Below, piece after piece: positions 18,833 through 26,978 of a DNA stretch of 64,000 nt. The DNA is from Leptospira kobayashii (GTDB lineage Bacteria; Spirochaetota; Leptospiria; Leptospirales; Leptospiraceae): positions 742,001 through 806,000 of the forward strand of contig NZ_AP025028.1 of NCBI RefSeq assembly GCF_003114835.2, given 5' to 3'. The notes under the pieces are model-generated. The model did not search any database. It was not told where the DNA came from and saw only the letters and a program-made list of their open reading frames with translations. Within the stretch, counting starts at the first letter, position 1. Each line of letters begins with the position of its first letter. Both the position numbers and the translations under genes were made by a program.

Positions 18833-20005
18833 TTGTCCCGGCTATTTTCTTTAGATCCTCTATTTGAATACAGACTAGTAGATAAAAATTTTCCATTTGA
18901 TTCCTCCGCACTTAGAAGAAGATTCTCTCTTGAGAATCTTTTCTTTTTTTTGTCAAAGAAGGAGGATTTCGTATTACTCGAATCCGGATTGCCACGTAGT
19001 TTGGAAGAGGACTGGAAAGAGATTGGTTGGGAGATGGGAACCCAAGTCCTTAAAGGAGATTTACTTTCCGGTGATCTGAATCTTACGGAATGGGGGAAAA
19101 TGCATGTTCTCTCCGATGGCGGTTTGGATTTCGATCCTGATTCCTATGAAGACTCCCGTTATCTCAACTCCAAACTCAATCAATTCCAATGGAAAGAAGA
19201 TACCTGTCTTTCCCCGCTTTGGTCCAGGATCATTCGATCCGAAGAAACTCTGATCGATTTTTTAAATGAACTGGATTCTCCCGTTGTTTTGAAATCCGCT
19301 TTCGGTCTTGCCGGCAGAAATCAAATCGTAATCGAAAAACAATCCCAAGGTTGGAAACTCCAACAGATTTCCAAAAAACTTTTTTCTTTTCCTATTATCG
19401 CCGAACAATGGGTAGGTGAGGAAAGGTTTTATGACTTTTCCACTCTTTGGGATTTTTTGGAAGACGGTCCTATCTATCTGGGATGTACGGAAATGATTGT
19501 GGAAAAGGACGGAACCTTTCGGGGGATTCGAATGGGAAGAGGGGTCGAGGAAAGTTTATTACCTTTCTTGGAGCCTAGTTTGCAGACCATTAAGACAGTT
19601 TCCGGACTTTTGGAAGTGAAACCGACAGGCCCTGCGGCAATGGACGGATTTTTATATAGGACCGGGAACGGACTTGTAAGCTGTCAGCCTTTTTCTGAAA
19701 TTAACTTTCGTTATTCGATGGGAAGAATTTTATATGAGATCAGAAAAAGAAGAAATTTAAAAGACGAAGAGTCGGTTCTACTTTTTCTACCTTTGGCCAA
19801 TTTGAAAAAATGGTCGGAATGGGAATGGCTTTCCAAACTTCGAAATGAGACCGGTCGGGAGATTTTTTTTGCAACGCCCCCGAGAGATGAGAAAGGTAAA
19901 TTGTTCCAAACAGTCGGTCTTTATTTTGAGTCGAAGAAAAGTCTCGACTACGATGCTTCCGCCACTTTTCAAAAGGTTATGGAAGAGTGGCAGAATCTTT
20001 TTTGA
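18833..20005 (+). CDS. ATP-grasp superfamily protein
   Basis: A 390-residue protein whose middle and C-terminal parts follow ATP-grasp logic: VVLKSAFGLAGRNQIVIEK (151-169) has the ATP-binding Lys154 and glycine loop, PIIAEQWVGEERFYDFS (187-203) the adenine-side acidic strand, and AAMDGFLY...PFSEINFRYSMGRI the metal-binding Asp271, Glu289 and Asn291. Such enzymes join a carboxylate to an amine or thiol through an acyl phosphate. The N-terminal 130 residues are unlike families I know. TTG at 18833 is the only usable start because a stop in the same frame lies just upstream. It follows the lysine-less DegT protein and ends 2 bp before a convergent gene. Confidence 0.7.
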   Translation: MSRLFSLDPLFEYRLVDKNFPFDSSALRRRFSLENLFFFLSKKEDFVLLESGLPRSLEEDWKEIGWEMGTQVLKGDLLSGDLNLTEWGKMHVLSDGGLDFDPDSYEDSRYLNSKLNQFQWKEDTCLSPLWSRIIRSEETLIDFLNELDSPVVLKSAFGLAGRNQIVIEKQSQGWKLQQISKKLFSFPIIAEQWVGEERFYDFSTLWDFLEDGPIYLGCTEMIVEKDGTFRGIRMGRGVEESLLPFLEPSLQTIKTVSGLLEVKPTGPAAMDGFLYRTGNGLVSCQPFSEINFRYSMGRILYEIRKRRNLKDEESVLLFLPLANLKKWSEWEWLSKLRNETGREIFFATPPRDEKGKLFQTVGLYFESKKSLDYDASATFQKVMEEWQNLF

Positions 20006-20007
20006 AA

Positions 20008-20793
20008 TTAAACTTCGTCTTTATTTGCAATAAATAGATGTTTTCCATTCACTTCCACAATCGGATTGGTTCCACCTTGCTTCAACCTTAACTGGAGTTT
20101 GTCGGTCTTTGTTATGGGAAGTTCCGCTTCGAGACTGACTTGAACATACGAACCTTTATCCGTCCAAGTACATAACATTTTTGCAGTTTCATAACCCATC
20201 TCGCAAGTTCCGTCGGAATGAACCGTAATTCTTGCCACATTGGATTCCGTTTTCCATTTGCCGATCGCCCATGTATTTTTCGGGGGAATGAGAATGGAAT
20301 GGGCTCCATCGGAGATAAGATTGACTTCTGCGATCGCAGTGTCTTCGCTACCTGTTCCTTTGTAAATGTCCAAAATGGTAAGCTTGATTTCTTTTGCGGA
20401 AATTTCTTTTTTCAATTCCAGTTTTTGCAAAGAGAGTGAATCTTTTAAGTTGAAAGTTTCTTCGTAATTTTCATCCGCAGTGAGTTTGATCTTTTTGATT
20501 CTGTTGCTTGCATGCCAAAGCCTAGGATCGCCAAACCCGTTATAGATGGCGAGAACTTGAAATAAAACGGGAGATTTGTAATTGATGGTAAGCGTTTCCC
20601 CGATTCCGTCGCCTTTTACACCTTCCACCCAGCTGGTTTCCAATTTACCATCCATTGCAAATCCAGGTAGGAATTTCTTTTTGTTCGGTTCCAGAATGCT
20701 GGATGAACTTAAAGCAGGAGGGTTCAGTCCTTGGGAGAATAGTGTAATTTGCAATAATACGATGATGGAAATAATAAAAAAGGATCGAATCAT
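20008..20793 (-). CDS. Secreted protein with NADase-type glycan-binding/discoidin-like domain
   Basis: A 261-residue secreted protein: signal peptide IISIIVLLQITLFSQG, then a jelly-roll domain (about 45-170). Features of the glycan-binding domain type first noted on NADase-like toxins and widespread in Leptospira are FAMDGKLETSWVEGVKGDGI, then LAIYNGFGDPRLWHASNRIK, and AIAEVNLIS at the end. A second beta domain follows, with WAIGKWKTESNVARITVHSD and MLCTWTD. Binding to glycan or a matrix component is inferred from family. The gene is single, convergent with the ATP-grasp gene and divergent from cutA. Confidence 0.75.
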   Translation of the reverse strand: MIRSFFIISIIVLLQITLFSQGLNPPALSSSSILEPNKKKFLPGFAMDGKLETSWVEGVKGDGIGETLTINYKSPVLFQVLAIYNGFGDPRLWHASNRIKKIKLTADENYEETFNLKDSLSLQKLELKKEISAKEIKLTILDIYKGTGSEDTAIAEVNLISDGAHSILIPPKNTWAIGKWKTESNVARITVHSDGTCEMGYETAKMLCTWTDKGSYVQVSLEAELPITKTDKLQLRLKQGGTNPIVEVNGKHLFIANKDEV

Positions 20794-20855
20794 AATGAAA
20801 CAATGGATAATTTTTCAATAGAAAGGGCAAGCGCGAAACGGACGAAAGTATTCAA

Positions 20856-21170
20856 ATGAAAGATTTAAGATTTGTTTATGTTACGGTTGGAAATTTAGAA
20901 GAGGCGAGTTTGATCGCAAAGAAGGTTGTGGAGGAGAAACTTGCAGCGTGTGCGAATATTTTGCCTCAGATGACTTCCTTTTATTTCTGGGAAGGCAAAC
21001 TTCAGGAAGATAAGGAAGTTGTTTTGATTTTTAAAACGAATGAATCCAAATTGGAATCTTTAATCTTACGAATCAAGGAACTGCATTCGTATGAAGTTCC
21101 TTGTATCGTTGCTTTACCCATTGAATCGGGCAATCCGGATTATTTGGATTGGTTGCGGAAGTCTTTATAA
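20856..21170 (+). CDS. cutA: Divalent-cation tolerance protein CutA
   Basis: A typical 104-residue CutA: VYVTVGNLEEASLIAKKVVE at the start, LAACANILP, SFYFWEGKLQEDKEVVLIFKT and LHSYEVPCIVALPIESGNPDYLDWL. It forms a very stable trimer; roles in copper tolerance and protein quality have been proposed. The last 31 bp overlap the 3' end of the convergent GST gene. Confidence 0.93.
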   Translation: MKDLRFVYVTVGNLEEASLIAKKVVEEKLAACANILPQMTSFYFWEGKLQEDKEVVLIFKTNESKLESLILRIKELHSYEVPCIVALPIESGNPDYLDWLRKSL

Positions 21171-21877
21171 AATTCTCTTACTTTTTCCAATAATGATTCT
21201 ATTTCCAAGGAATCCTTCCAGGAGATAAAACTCTCCGGCATATCCACAGCCCGGAACCAAGGAGAACCCGGGTATTCATCAGCAAGCGCAAATGCGGAGG
21301 TTAAACTAGCAATTGTTAAATCCACGCGACCGAAAGAAGTTCCGTTGAAAAATTTTGATTTCGCATACCTGGATTGCATTTCTTTTGCCAGATCCGAAAA
21401 ACTTTGTTTTGCAATATCTACGTTTTTAGGTGTGATCTTATATCTTCTGCGGGTTACCATTGCGATCAGATCGAAATGGTCCGGGACTACTGTTTTATCT
21501 TCTTTTTTCGGTGGAACTAATTGAAATAATTTTCCCACGATTTCAGGATAATCCAATATAAAACTGTATAAAATCGTTTGTAGTGTTTTTCCGATTTCAA
21601 TACCGATTCTTGTTTCCCATTCTCTTTCTTCCGCAGTTGAAGGAGAACCGAAAGCTTCCTTATCCACTAGGTCCAGGATGGCATCAGACCCTTGGATAGT
21701 CGAATCACCGTCTTTTAAAACGGGAACGTATGCATCGGGAACGATCTGTTTTAGAAAAGTAACATGTTGTCCCGGCACAAGAGGATTTAATTCGTAATCA
21801 TAAGCCGCAATGTCAAGCCCCCAACGGGCTTTTTCCGAAAAATGGGAAATAGGGAACGTATACAAAACAGGTTTCAT
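21140..21877 (-). CDS. Glutathione S-transferase family protein
   Basis: A 245-residue GST-fold protein: N-terminal thioredoxin-like domain with LYTFPISHFSEKARWGL, the cis-Pro strand AYVPVLKDGDSTIQGSDAILDLVD (glutathione gamma-glutamyl contacts at S/D), then an all-helical C-terminal domain with FNGTSFGRVDLTIASLTS, the conserved N-capping box. Substrate unknown; detoxification or a structural role are both possible. It overlaps the convergent cutA by 31 bp. Confidence 0.85.
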   Translation of the reverse strand: MKPVLYTFPISHFSEKARWGLDIAAYDYELNPLVPGQHVTFLKQIVPDAYVPVLKDGDSTIQGSDAILDLVDKEAFGSPSTAEEREWETRIGIEIGKTLQTILYSFILDYPEIVGKLFQLVPPKKEDKTVVPDHFDLIAMVTRRRYKITPKNVDIAKQSFSDLAKEMQSRYAKSKFFNGTSFGRVDLTIASLTSAFALADEYPGSPWFRAVDMPESFISWKDSLEIESLLEKVREFYKDFRNQSK

Positions 21878-22187
21878 AAATCCATAAGAATGTTTATTTC
21901 CGAATTTATGTCAGCCAAGATTTTAAAATTTGAAGAAAATGTATTGTCTCCTGAAATCTTGATTAAGATGATAACCATTGTCTTTTTGTTCTCCGCTTTT
22001 TTCGGAGAAAAGAGATATGCATGTATTCTTCCCCAAACTGGCATTTGTCGGAACTGGGAATGATCGGTTGATTACTGATATACATGTCGGTTGACGAAAG
22101 GATTTTGGAGAAATGAAAGGAACTTGGATCCCTTTCCTAATTAAGCGGAGATGCCTTGGAAAATACGATTCCAAACCAAAATAGAAA
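21878..22187. other. 310-bp intergenic region
   Basis: Separates the divergent GST and M23 peptidase genes. It contains a 7-bp perfect inverted repeat (TTCTCCG/CGGAGAA, 21989-22009) without a T-run, so not a clear terminator. I see no gene here. Confidence 0.4.
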
Positions 22188-23414
22188 ATGAAAAAATATA
22201 TATACTCTAATTTATTCTTATTACTTTTTTATCCGTTTTTTTCAAACGGACTCTTCTCTCAGACCAATCGGGTTGAAAATTGCGCTGATTTTGTTTGTAT
22301 GATTGAGATTGAAACCGAAGACGGAGTTGAGCTTAAATTTAGAAATAAAAATGCAAATCCTTGGACCAGAAATTCCATCAAGATAGAAGCAAATATAACC
22401 AATTTGGAATCCAATACCGAGTTTCCTCTGTTCACTGTGATAAAAGGAACGGAAGAAAATTTTATCACCAAGTTTACTTTCAAAGAAAAAGGGAAATATT
22501 ATTACCGATCTTTCGGATATAGAGTGCGACCTGGAGATTGGGATAGCGTTCATGATGACTCCGTGATCTACGAACTTCCCTTTGAGGATGGGAAAAGAAT
22601 CAAGATCGGACAAGCTTATAATGGTAAGGTGACTCATCAGGGCCAATTCGCTTATGCGATTGATTTTACCATGCCAATAGGTACTCCGATTCTTGCCGCA
22701 AGAGAAGGTTATGTGATTGCGACGGAGAGCAAATTTACGGAAGGGGGATTTTCTCCCGAACTTTGGACCAAAGCGAATTTTGTCTCCATCCAACAGGAAG
22801 ACGGTACAGTTGCCAATTACGCACATTTGAACAAAGGAGGTGTGGCTGTTCGTGTGGGCGACAAGGTTTCCGCCGGACAACTGATCGGTTATTCGGGTAA
22901 TACCGGTTATACGCAAGGGCCTCATTTGCATTTTGAAATTCATAAGCCGAATAAAAAATTCGAAGCTACCACTGTCCCGACGGTTTTCAAAACCCAAAAC
23001 GGGGAAAGAGATACGATTAAGGAGTATTTTGTTTACTGGAAACCGAAGCCGGGTGAGTCGAAACCGGTCGATTTTCTTTTGGATGAAGATATCATTCTTT
23101 GCAAGCTGAATGCAAAAAGAGAAAGAATTGCCTGTGGTTCGGAAAATTTCAAATTGGGCGAGTCCGTAATCGTCTCTCTGGATTTCATCCAACCGGGAGA
23201 TCATAAGATCGAAGTAACCGTGATAAACTTGGAGCAGTCGGTTAAGCCGCTTATGTTGGAATGGAGATCCCGATTGGAAAATGTTTACGAAGGAGGATAC
23301 TTTGAACTTTCAAAGTCGCCTTATATTCAGGGAAAATGGAAGGCCGAAGTCAAAGTGGATGATCGGTTTCGTAAAACTTTGAACTTTAGCGTTGGCAATA
23401 CCAATATCAAGTAA
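22188..23414 (+). CDS. Secreted M23 family metallopeptidase (LytM-like)
   Basis: A 408-residue exported protein with signal peptide (LFLLLFYPFFSNGLFSQ). The N-terminal beta domain is followed by an M23 peptidase core (about 150-260): HQGQFAYAIDF carries the first zinc His and Asp, GTVANYAHLNKGGVAVRVGD is the central part, and GPHLHFEIHKP the HLH zinc motif. M23 enzymes cut peptidoglycan cross-links or pentaglycine-like peptides. All ligands are present, so it is probably active. A further beta-rich domain fills the last 120 residues. The 3' end overlaps the ECF41 sigma gene by 8 bp. Confidence 0.88.
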   Translation: MKKYIYSNLFLLLFYPFFSNGLFSQTNRVENCADFVCMIEIETEDGVELKFRNKNANPWTRNSIKIEANITNLESNTEFPLFTVIKGTEENFITKFTFKEKGKYYYRSFGYRVRPGDWDSVHDDSVIYELPFEDGKRIKIGQAYNGKVTHQGQFAYAIDFTMPIGTPILAAREGYVIATESKFTEGGFSPELWTKANFVSIQQEDGTVANYAHLNKGGVAVRVGDKVSAGQLIGYSGNTGYTQGPHLHFEIHKPNKKFEATTVPTVFKTQNGERDTIKEYFVYWKPKPGESKPVDFLLDEDIILCKLNAKRERIACGSENFKLGESVIVSLDFIQPGDHKIEVTVINLEQSVKPLMLEWRSRLENVYEGGYFELSKSPYIQGKWKAEVKVDDRFRKTLNFSVGNTNIK

Positions 23415-24393
23415 ATATCCATTTGATTACATTGGCCAGTGGTTTGGCCCAAATAGGAATCGGTTTTCTGAAAAAGTTCTTTTTCGGAAACAAAAGAAAC
23501 AAACTCAATGGAACCAACTTGCCGTCATCAATTAATGCTTGTTTATTGGAAAAGGCGGTAAGCTTTTCCGGATTTAAAATCGTATGGATTTTTGAGATTC
23601 CTTTTTCATCCACTGCAAAAGAATGCAGGCCTATCGGCTGATTTTTGCGATAGACAATGATACAATTTGTACCATTGGATTGGGCTAGGAAATGTTCTGC
23701 GTTTTTGTAGTATTGATTTTTTCTTGTTCTGATTAAAAATGCTGCCGCTCTTGGTTTTCCCATAATAGGAATTCTTGCCGCGTGTACTTTTCCTCCTCCG
23801 TCGCTCCAAACTACAATGTCTTCCCTTAACAAAGGCAAAAGCAGCTCGGGGTTTCCTTGTGAGGAAGCTAACAAAAATTTATGGATCAATGCATTTTTAG
23901 ATTCGAGACTCGGATTGAATTTCTTTTTTTCGGAACGAAGATTTTCTTTTGCCCGCTTTAAAATTTGCCTGCAGGCGTCCTGTTTTTTGCCTACCGACTT
24001 CGAAATGATTTCATAATCCAAAGCAAAGGATTCCCTTAACAGAAAAACTGCTCTTTCCACGGGGTTTAATTTTTCCAAGAGATGAAGGAAGGCTAGATCC
24101 AGAGTATCCGGATCTATTTCATCTTCGTTGTTTGCAGGAATCGGTTCGGGTAGCCAAGGTCCTATGTAAGTTTCCTTTTTTCGTTTGGTCTTTCTGATCG
24201 TGTCCAGAGAAAGTCTTGTGGCGATTGTAGAGAGGAACGCTTTCGGAGAACGGATCAATTGTTCTTTTGCATTTGACCATCTCAGGAAAGTCTCCTGCAC
24301 AATGTCTTCCGCATCGGTAAAAGAACCTGTCATGCGATAGGCGATTCCGAATACCAGACCTTTATGTTCTAAAAATTGATCTAACCTTTCCAT
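23407..24393 (-). CDS. ECF41-type sigma factor with C-terminal SnoaL-like domain
   Basis: A 328-residue RNA polymerase sigma factor. Region 2 is FGIAYRMTGSFTDAEDIVQETFLRW; region 4 is LEKLNPVERAVFLLRESFALDYEIISKSVG. A WLPEP motif between the regions and a fused SnoaL-like C-terminal domain with NPEKL (close to the NPDKL signature) are marks of ECF41 (SigJ-like) factors, in which the extension tunes activity instead of an anti-sigma factor. Its start overlaps the end of the FAD oxidoreductase gene by 13 bp, so the two form an operon, as ECF41 genes usually do with an oxidoreductase, carboxymuconolactone decarboxylase or epimerase. A matching ECF41 promoter precedes the operon. Confidence 0.9.
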   Translation of the reverse strand: MERLDQFLEHKGLVFGIAYRMTGSFTDAEDIVQETFLRWSNAKEQLIRSPKAFLSTIATRLSLDTIRKTKRKKETYIGPWLPEPIPANNEDEIDPDTLDLAFLHLLEKLNPVERAVFLLRESFALDYEIISKSVGKKQDACRQILKRAKENLRSEKKKFNPSLESKNALIHKFLLASSQGNPELLLPLLREDIVVWSDGGGKVHAARIPIMGKPRAAAFLIRTRKNQYYKNAEHFLAQSNGTNCIIVYRKNQPIGLHSFAVDEKGISKIHTILNPEKLTAFSNKQALIDDGKLVPLSLFLLFPKKNFFRKPIPIWAKPLANVIKWIFT

Positions 24394-25517
24394 ACATAAA
24401 CGTCCGCATATTTTTCCAATTTAAAGGACAGTATTGTAAGCTTGCAAATAGTTTCCTTGATAAAGGCAGCCATTTTGGATTTCCAAACCTTTCCGTAAGG
24501 AGTATCATCCGGCAGTGAAGATTGAACCACTCCGTTTTGTCTTCCCAAACTTATATTTCGTCCCAAATAGGAAAGGCTAAAAGGTTTTTCACCTAACTTT
24601 GATTTTATGCCAAAAGTATAGGCCAATCTTTCTGCGGCATAAATTCCCATAGGCAGAGCAGTGGCACATGCCATTCGCAAATGATCGTGGTTTCCGGAAA
24701 CCACTTTGGCGGCATCTCCTGCTACAAACACATCTGGGTTATTTTTCAATTCAAGATATTCATTCACAAGCAATTGACCGATTTCGTTCGTAGGTAGTCC
24801 CGATTCCGCGCCAACGGGAGAAGCCACTAGCCCGTTGGAAAGAATGCATATATCATGTTCTATTTTTTTTCCTGATTTTGTAATCAATGAACCGGCTTCG
24901 AAAGATTGAATATAGGAATCTTCTATCAAATGGACCTTATGTTCTGCAACATAACCTTTCATCCAATCTGTCGCTGTTTCCGAAAATCCTGCCCCTAGTT
25001 TTCCGGAATCTACCAAAGAAAGATCTGCTGCGGGAAATGTTTCCGCAAGTTCGGCCATTGTTTCAATTCCACTCAGCCCCGCTCCAAGGATTGTGATCTT
25101 AGGTTTGATCACTGCCTTCAATGTATTTGCCATGCGAATGCAATCGGCTTTTTCCGCGATAGAGATGTAAGTATCAGGCAGAGTCCCGTTTGCTTTCTTT
25201 TGAACACCTAACGCATAAATCAGATAATCATAATTCAGTTTTTTATTATTGCTTAGAAAAATTTCTTTCGAGCCGGATTCGATTTTTGTGATTTTGGCGA
25301 TTTTGAGTTCTACTTTTTTATGCAATAAGGATTTGGTTGAATATGTTTTTGCGAGAGTTCCGCAAAGTACCTGGTGATTACGAATCCTTTCGTGAAATTC
25401 TTCCTCTGCTGTCACTAGGATGATTCGGATCGGGAGTTTTTTTCTGGCCAATCGGTTTGCCGAAATGATCCCTGCATATCCTCCTCCGGCAATGATAACT
25501 GTTTTTGTAGATTCCAT
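24381..25517 (-). CDS. FAD-dependent NAD(P)H oxidoreductase (NDH-2-like), ECF41 partner
   Basis: A 378-residue pyridine-nucleotide-disulphide-type oxidoreductase. VIIAGGGYAGIISANRLARK (7-26) binds FAD, YDYLIYALG follows, ITILGAGLSGIETMAELAE (near 141-159) binds NAD(P)H, and NPDVFVAGDAAKV (near 260) is the second FAD motif. No redox CxxC is present, so it resembles NADH:quinone-type or ferredoxin-like reductases. First gene of the operon with the ECF41 sigma factor, and probably its main target. AGGAG sits just before the start codon. Confidence 0.88.
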   Translation of the reverse strand: MESTKTVIIAGGGYAGIISANRLARKKLPIRIILVTAEEEFHERIRNHQVLCGTLAKTYSTKSLLHKKVELKIAKITKIESGSKEIFLSNNKKLNYDYLIYALGVQKKANGTLPDTYISIAEKADCIRMANTLKAVIKPKITILGAGLSGIETMAELAETFPAADLSLVDSGKLGAGFSETATDWMKGYVAEHKVHLIEDSYIQSFEAGSLITKSGKKIEHDICILSNGLVASPVGAESGLPTNEIGQLLVNEYLELKNNPDVFVAGDAAKVVSGNHDHLRMACATALPMGIYAAERLAYTFGIKSKLGEKPFSLSYLGRNISLGRQNGVVQSSLPDDTPYGKVWKSKMAAFIKETICKLTILSFKLEKYADVYVWKG

Positions 25518-25538
25518 GTTTTCTCCTGTTAGAAAGAA

Positions 25539-25565
25539 GACGAATCGGGAAAATCTTTTGTGACG
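25539..25565 (-). promoter_or_regulatory. ECF41-type promoter (CGTCACA, 16-nt spacer, CGTC)
   Basis: On the minus strand, CGTCACA (25565-25559), exactly 16 nt, then CGTC (25542-25539). The known ECF41 promoter is TGTCACA-N16-CGTC, so one base differs. It lies about 20 bp upstream of the oxidoreductase start, with AGGAG between, and predicts that the sigma factor activates its own operon. Confidence 0.75.
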
Positions 25566-25601
25566 GATTCTAAAAAAGGAGAAATTTTTTTAAATAATCA
25601 T

Positions 25602-25630
25602 TTGACAAGTATATGTATGTTTAGTATTTT
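25602..25630 (+). promoter_or_regulatory. Near-consensus sigma70 promoter
   Basis: TTGACA (25602-25607), a 17-nt spacer and TATTTT (25625-25630). Transcription would start near 25637, running towards the hairpin and T-run at 25663-25722. Confidence 0.6.
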
Positions 25631-25636
25631 GATTTC

Positions 25637-25722
25637 AGGCTTTCCAACCAAATCTTTTGATGGGAAGATCGAACCGGGGCATAGCTTACTTCGCCATTGT
25701 CGTTCGATCTTCCTTTTTTTTT
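25637..25722 (+). ncRNA. Candidate small RNA or attenuated leader
   Basis: A consensus-like promoter is followed 26 nt after the expected start by a perfect 12-bp inverted repeat (GGAAGATCGAAC, 25663-25674; GTTCGATCTTCC, 25702-25713) and nine T residues. The predicted product is about 85 nt with a 27-nt apical loop that contains a further GGC/GCC pairing. No ORF with a ribosome-binding site fits. It could be a free small RNA or a leader controlling the old yellow enzyme gene 145 bp downstream. Confidence 0.5.
25663..25722 (+). terminator. Strong intrinsic terminator with no upstream plus-strand gene
   Basis: A 12-bp perfect stem, 27-nt loop and nine Ts. The nearest upstream plus-strand gene is the M23 peptidase, more than 2 kb away beyond two minus-strand genes, so the hairpin must serve a short local transcript. 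Confidence 0.7.
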
Positions 25723-25866
25723 ATCATTCCGTTTTTCCGAAATCCGTAACTAAGAAATCGCAAATCCTTAAAAAATCCGGTTGTGAAAATTCTCACGGTT
25801 ATTTTTTTTGTATTAGTTCATTATTTCAATAATATTGAAGTATTGAACTGAGGTTTGAACTTAAGA

Positions 25867-26919
25867 ATGACTACATTATTTGATCCTGTTAAAATCGGAG
25901 AATTGGAACTTTCCAATCGAATCATTATGGCTCCTATGACTCGTTGTCGTGCCGCAGACAATAGAGTTCCCAATTCCCTTATGGCGGAGTATTACGAGCA
26001 AAGAGCTTCCGCCGGGATGATCATTACGGAAGCTACTTCGGTGACTTCTATGGGAGTCGGTTATCCGGATACTCCCGGAATTTGGTCCGAGGAACAAACG
26101 GAAGCGTGGAAAAAAATCACAAAAGCCGTTCATGATAAGGGAGGAAAGATACTGCTTCAACTTTGGCATGTGGGTAGAATTTCCGATCCAATTTATTTGG
26201 ATGGAAAATCCCCTGTGGCTCCCAGTGCTATTGCGGCTGAAGGTCATGTAAGCCACATCCGTCCTAAGAAAAAATACGAAACACCCCGGGCTTTGGAATT
26301 GGATGAAATTCCTGGAATCGTCGAATTGTACCGTAAAGGTGCCGCTAACGCTAAGTTAGCTGGTTTTGACGGAGTGGAAATCCATGGGGCTAACGGTTAT
26401 CTGTTGGATCAGTTTTTACAAGATGTTTCCAATCATAGAACCGATATATACGGAGGTTCTGTGGAAAATAGAGCCAGACTGCTTTTGGAAGTAGTGGATG
26501 CGGTCGTATCCGTTTGGGGCGCAGGAAGAGTAGGTGTACATCTTGCTCCTAAAGGAGATGCTCATTCTATGGGCGACTCCCGCATCAAAGAAACATTCTC
26601 TTATGTTGTAAAAGAATTGGATAAACGAAAAATCGCATTCATTTGCACACGTGATTATGTGGGAGAAGGACATTTCGGTAGTGAGATCAAACAACTGTTT
26701 AATGGCACGTATATCGCAAATGAAAAATTTACGAAGGAAACTGCCTCGGATTTTATCGCGAGTGGAAAATCCGATGCGGTGGCATTTGGAACCTTGTTTA
26801 TCTCTAACCCGGATCTAGTGAGACGTTTTAAGGAAAATCTTTCTTTCAACGAATTAAATAGTTCTACTATTTATGCAAAGGGTTCGGAAGGTTATACGGA
26901 TTACCCGTTTCATTCCTAA
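25867..26919 (+). CDS. Old yellow enzyme family NADH:flavin oxidoreductase (NemA-like)
   Basis: An FMN-dependent ene-reductase of about 350 residues. LFDPVKIGELELSNRIIMAP opens the TIM barrel; TEATSVTSMGVGYPDTPGI, QLWHVGRISDP, GFDGVEIHGANGYLLDQFLQ with the substrate-binding His/Asn pair, and DIYGGSVENRARLLLEVVDA are all diagnostic. The family reduces activated alkenes, nitro compounds and other electrophiles with NAD(P)H. ATG 25867 is used; a TTG four codons earlier is in frame. The exporter gene starts about 60 bp after its stop, which suggests a joint role in handling toxic compounds. Confidence 0.93.
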   Translation: MTTLFDPVKIGELELSNRIIMAPMTRCRAADNRVPNSLMAEYYEQRASAGMIITEATSVTSMGVGYPDTPGIWSEEQTEAWKKITKAVHDKGGKILLQLWHVGRISDPIYLDGKSPVAPSAIAAEGHVSHIRPKKKYETPRALELDEIPGIVELYRKGAANAKLAGFDGVEIHGANGYLLDQFLQDVSNHRTDIYGGSVENRARLLLEVVDAVVSVWGAGRVGVHLAPKGDAHSMGDSRIKETFSYVVKELDKRKIAFICTRDYVGEGHFGSEIKQLFNGTYIANEKFTKETASDFIASGKSDAVAFGTLFISNPDLVRRFKENLSFNELNSSTIYAKGSEGYTDYPFHS

Positions 26920-26978
26920 TATAAGGGATGAAACGATGACCGGCCTGAAAGATTGAAGCTGATAAAAAAATATAGAAC

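Noticed and set aside
21989..22009. Inverted repeat TTCTCCG/CGGAGAA as a terminator
   Set aside because: No T-run on either strand after the stem, and it lies between divergent genes.
25560..25832. 90-codon plus-strand frame between the ECF41 operon and the old yellow enzyme
   Set aside because: It runs through a promoter, a 12-bp hairpin and a T-run; no family motif and no ribosome-binding site.
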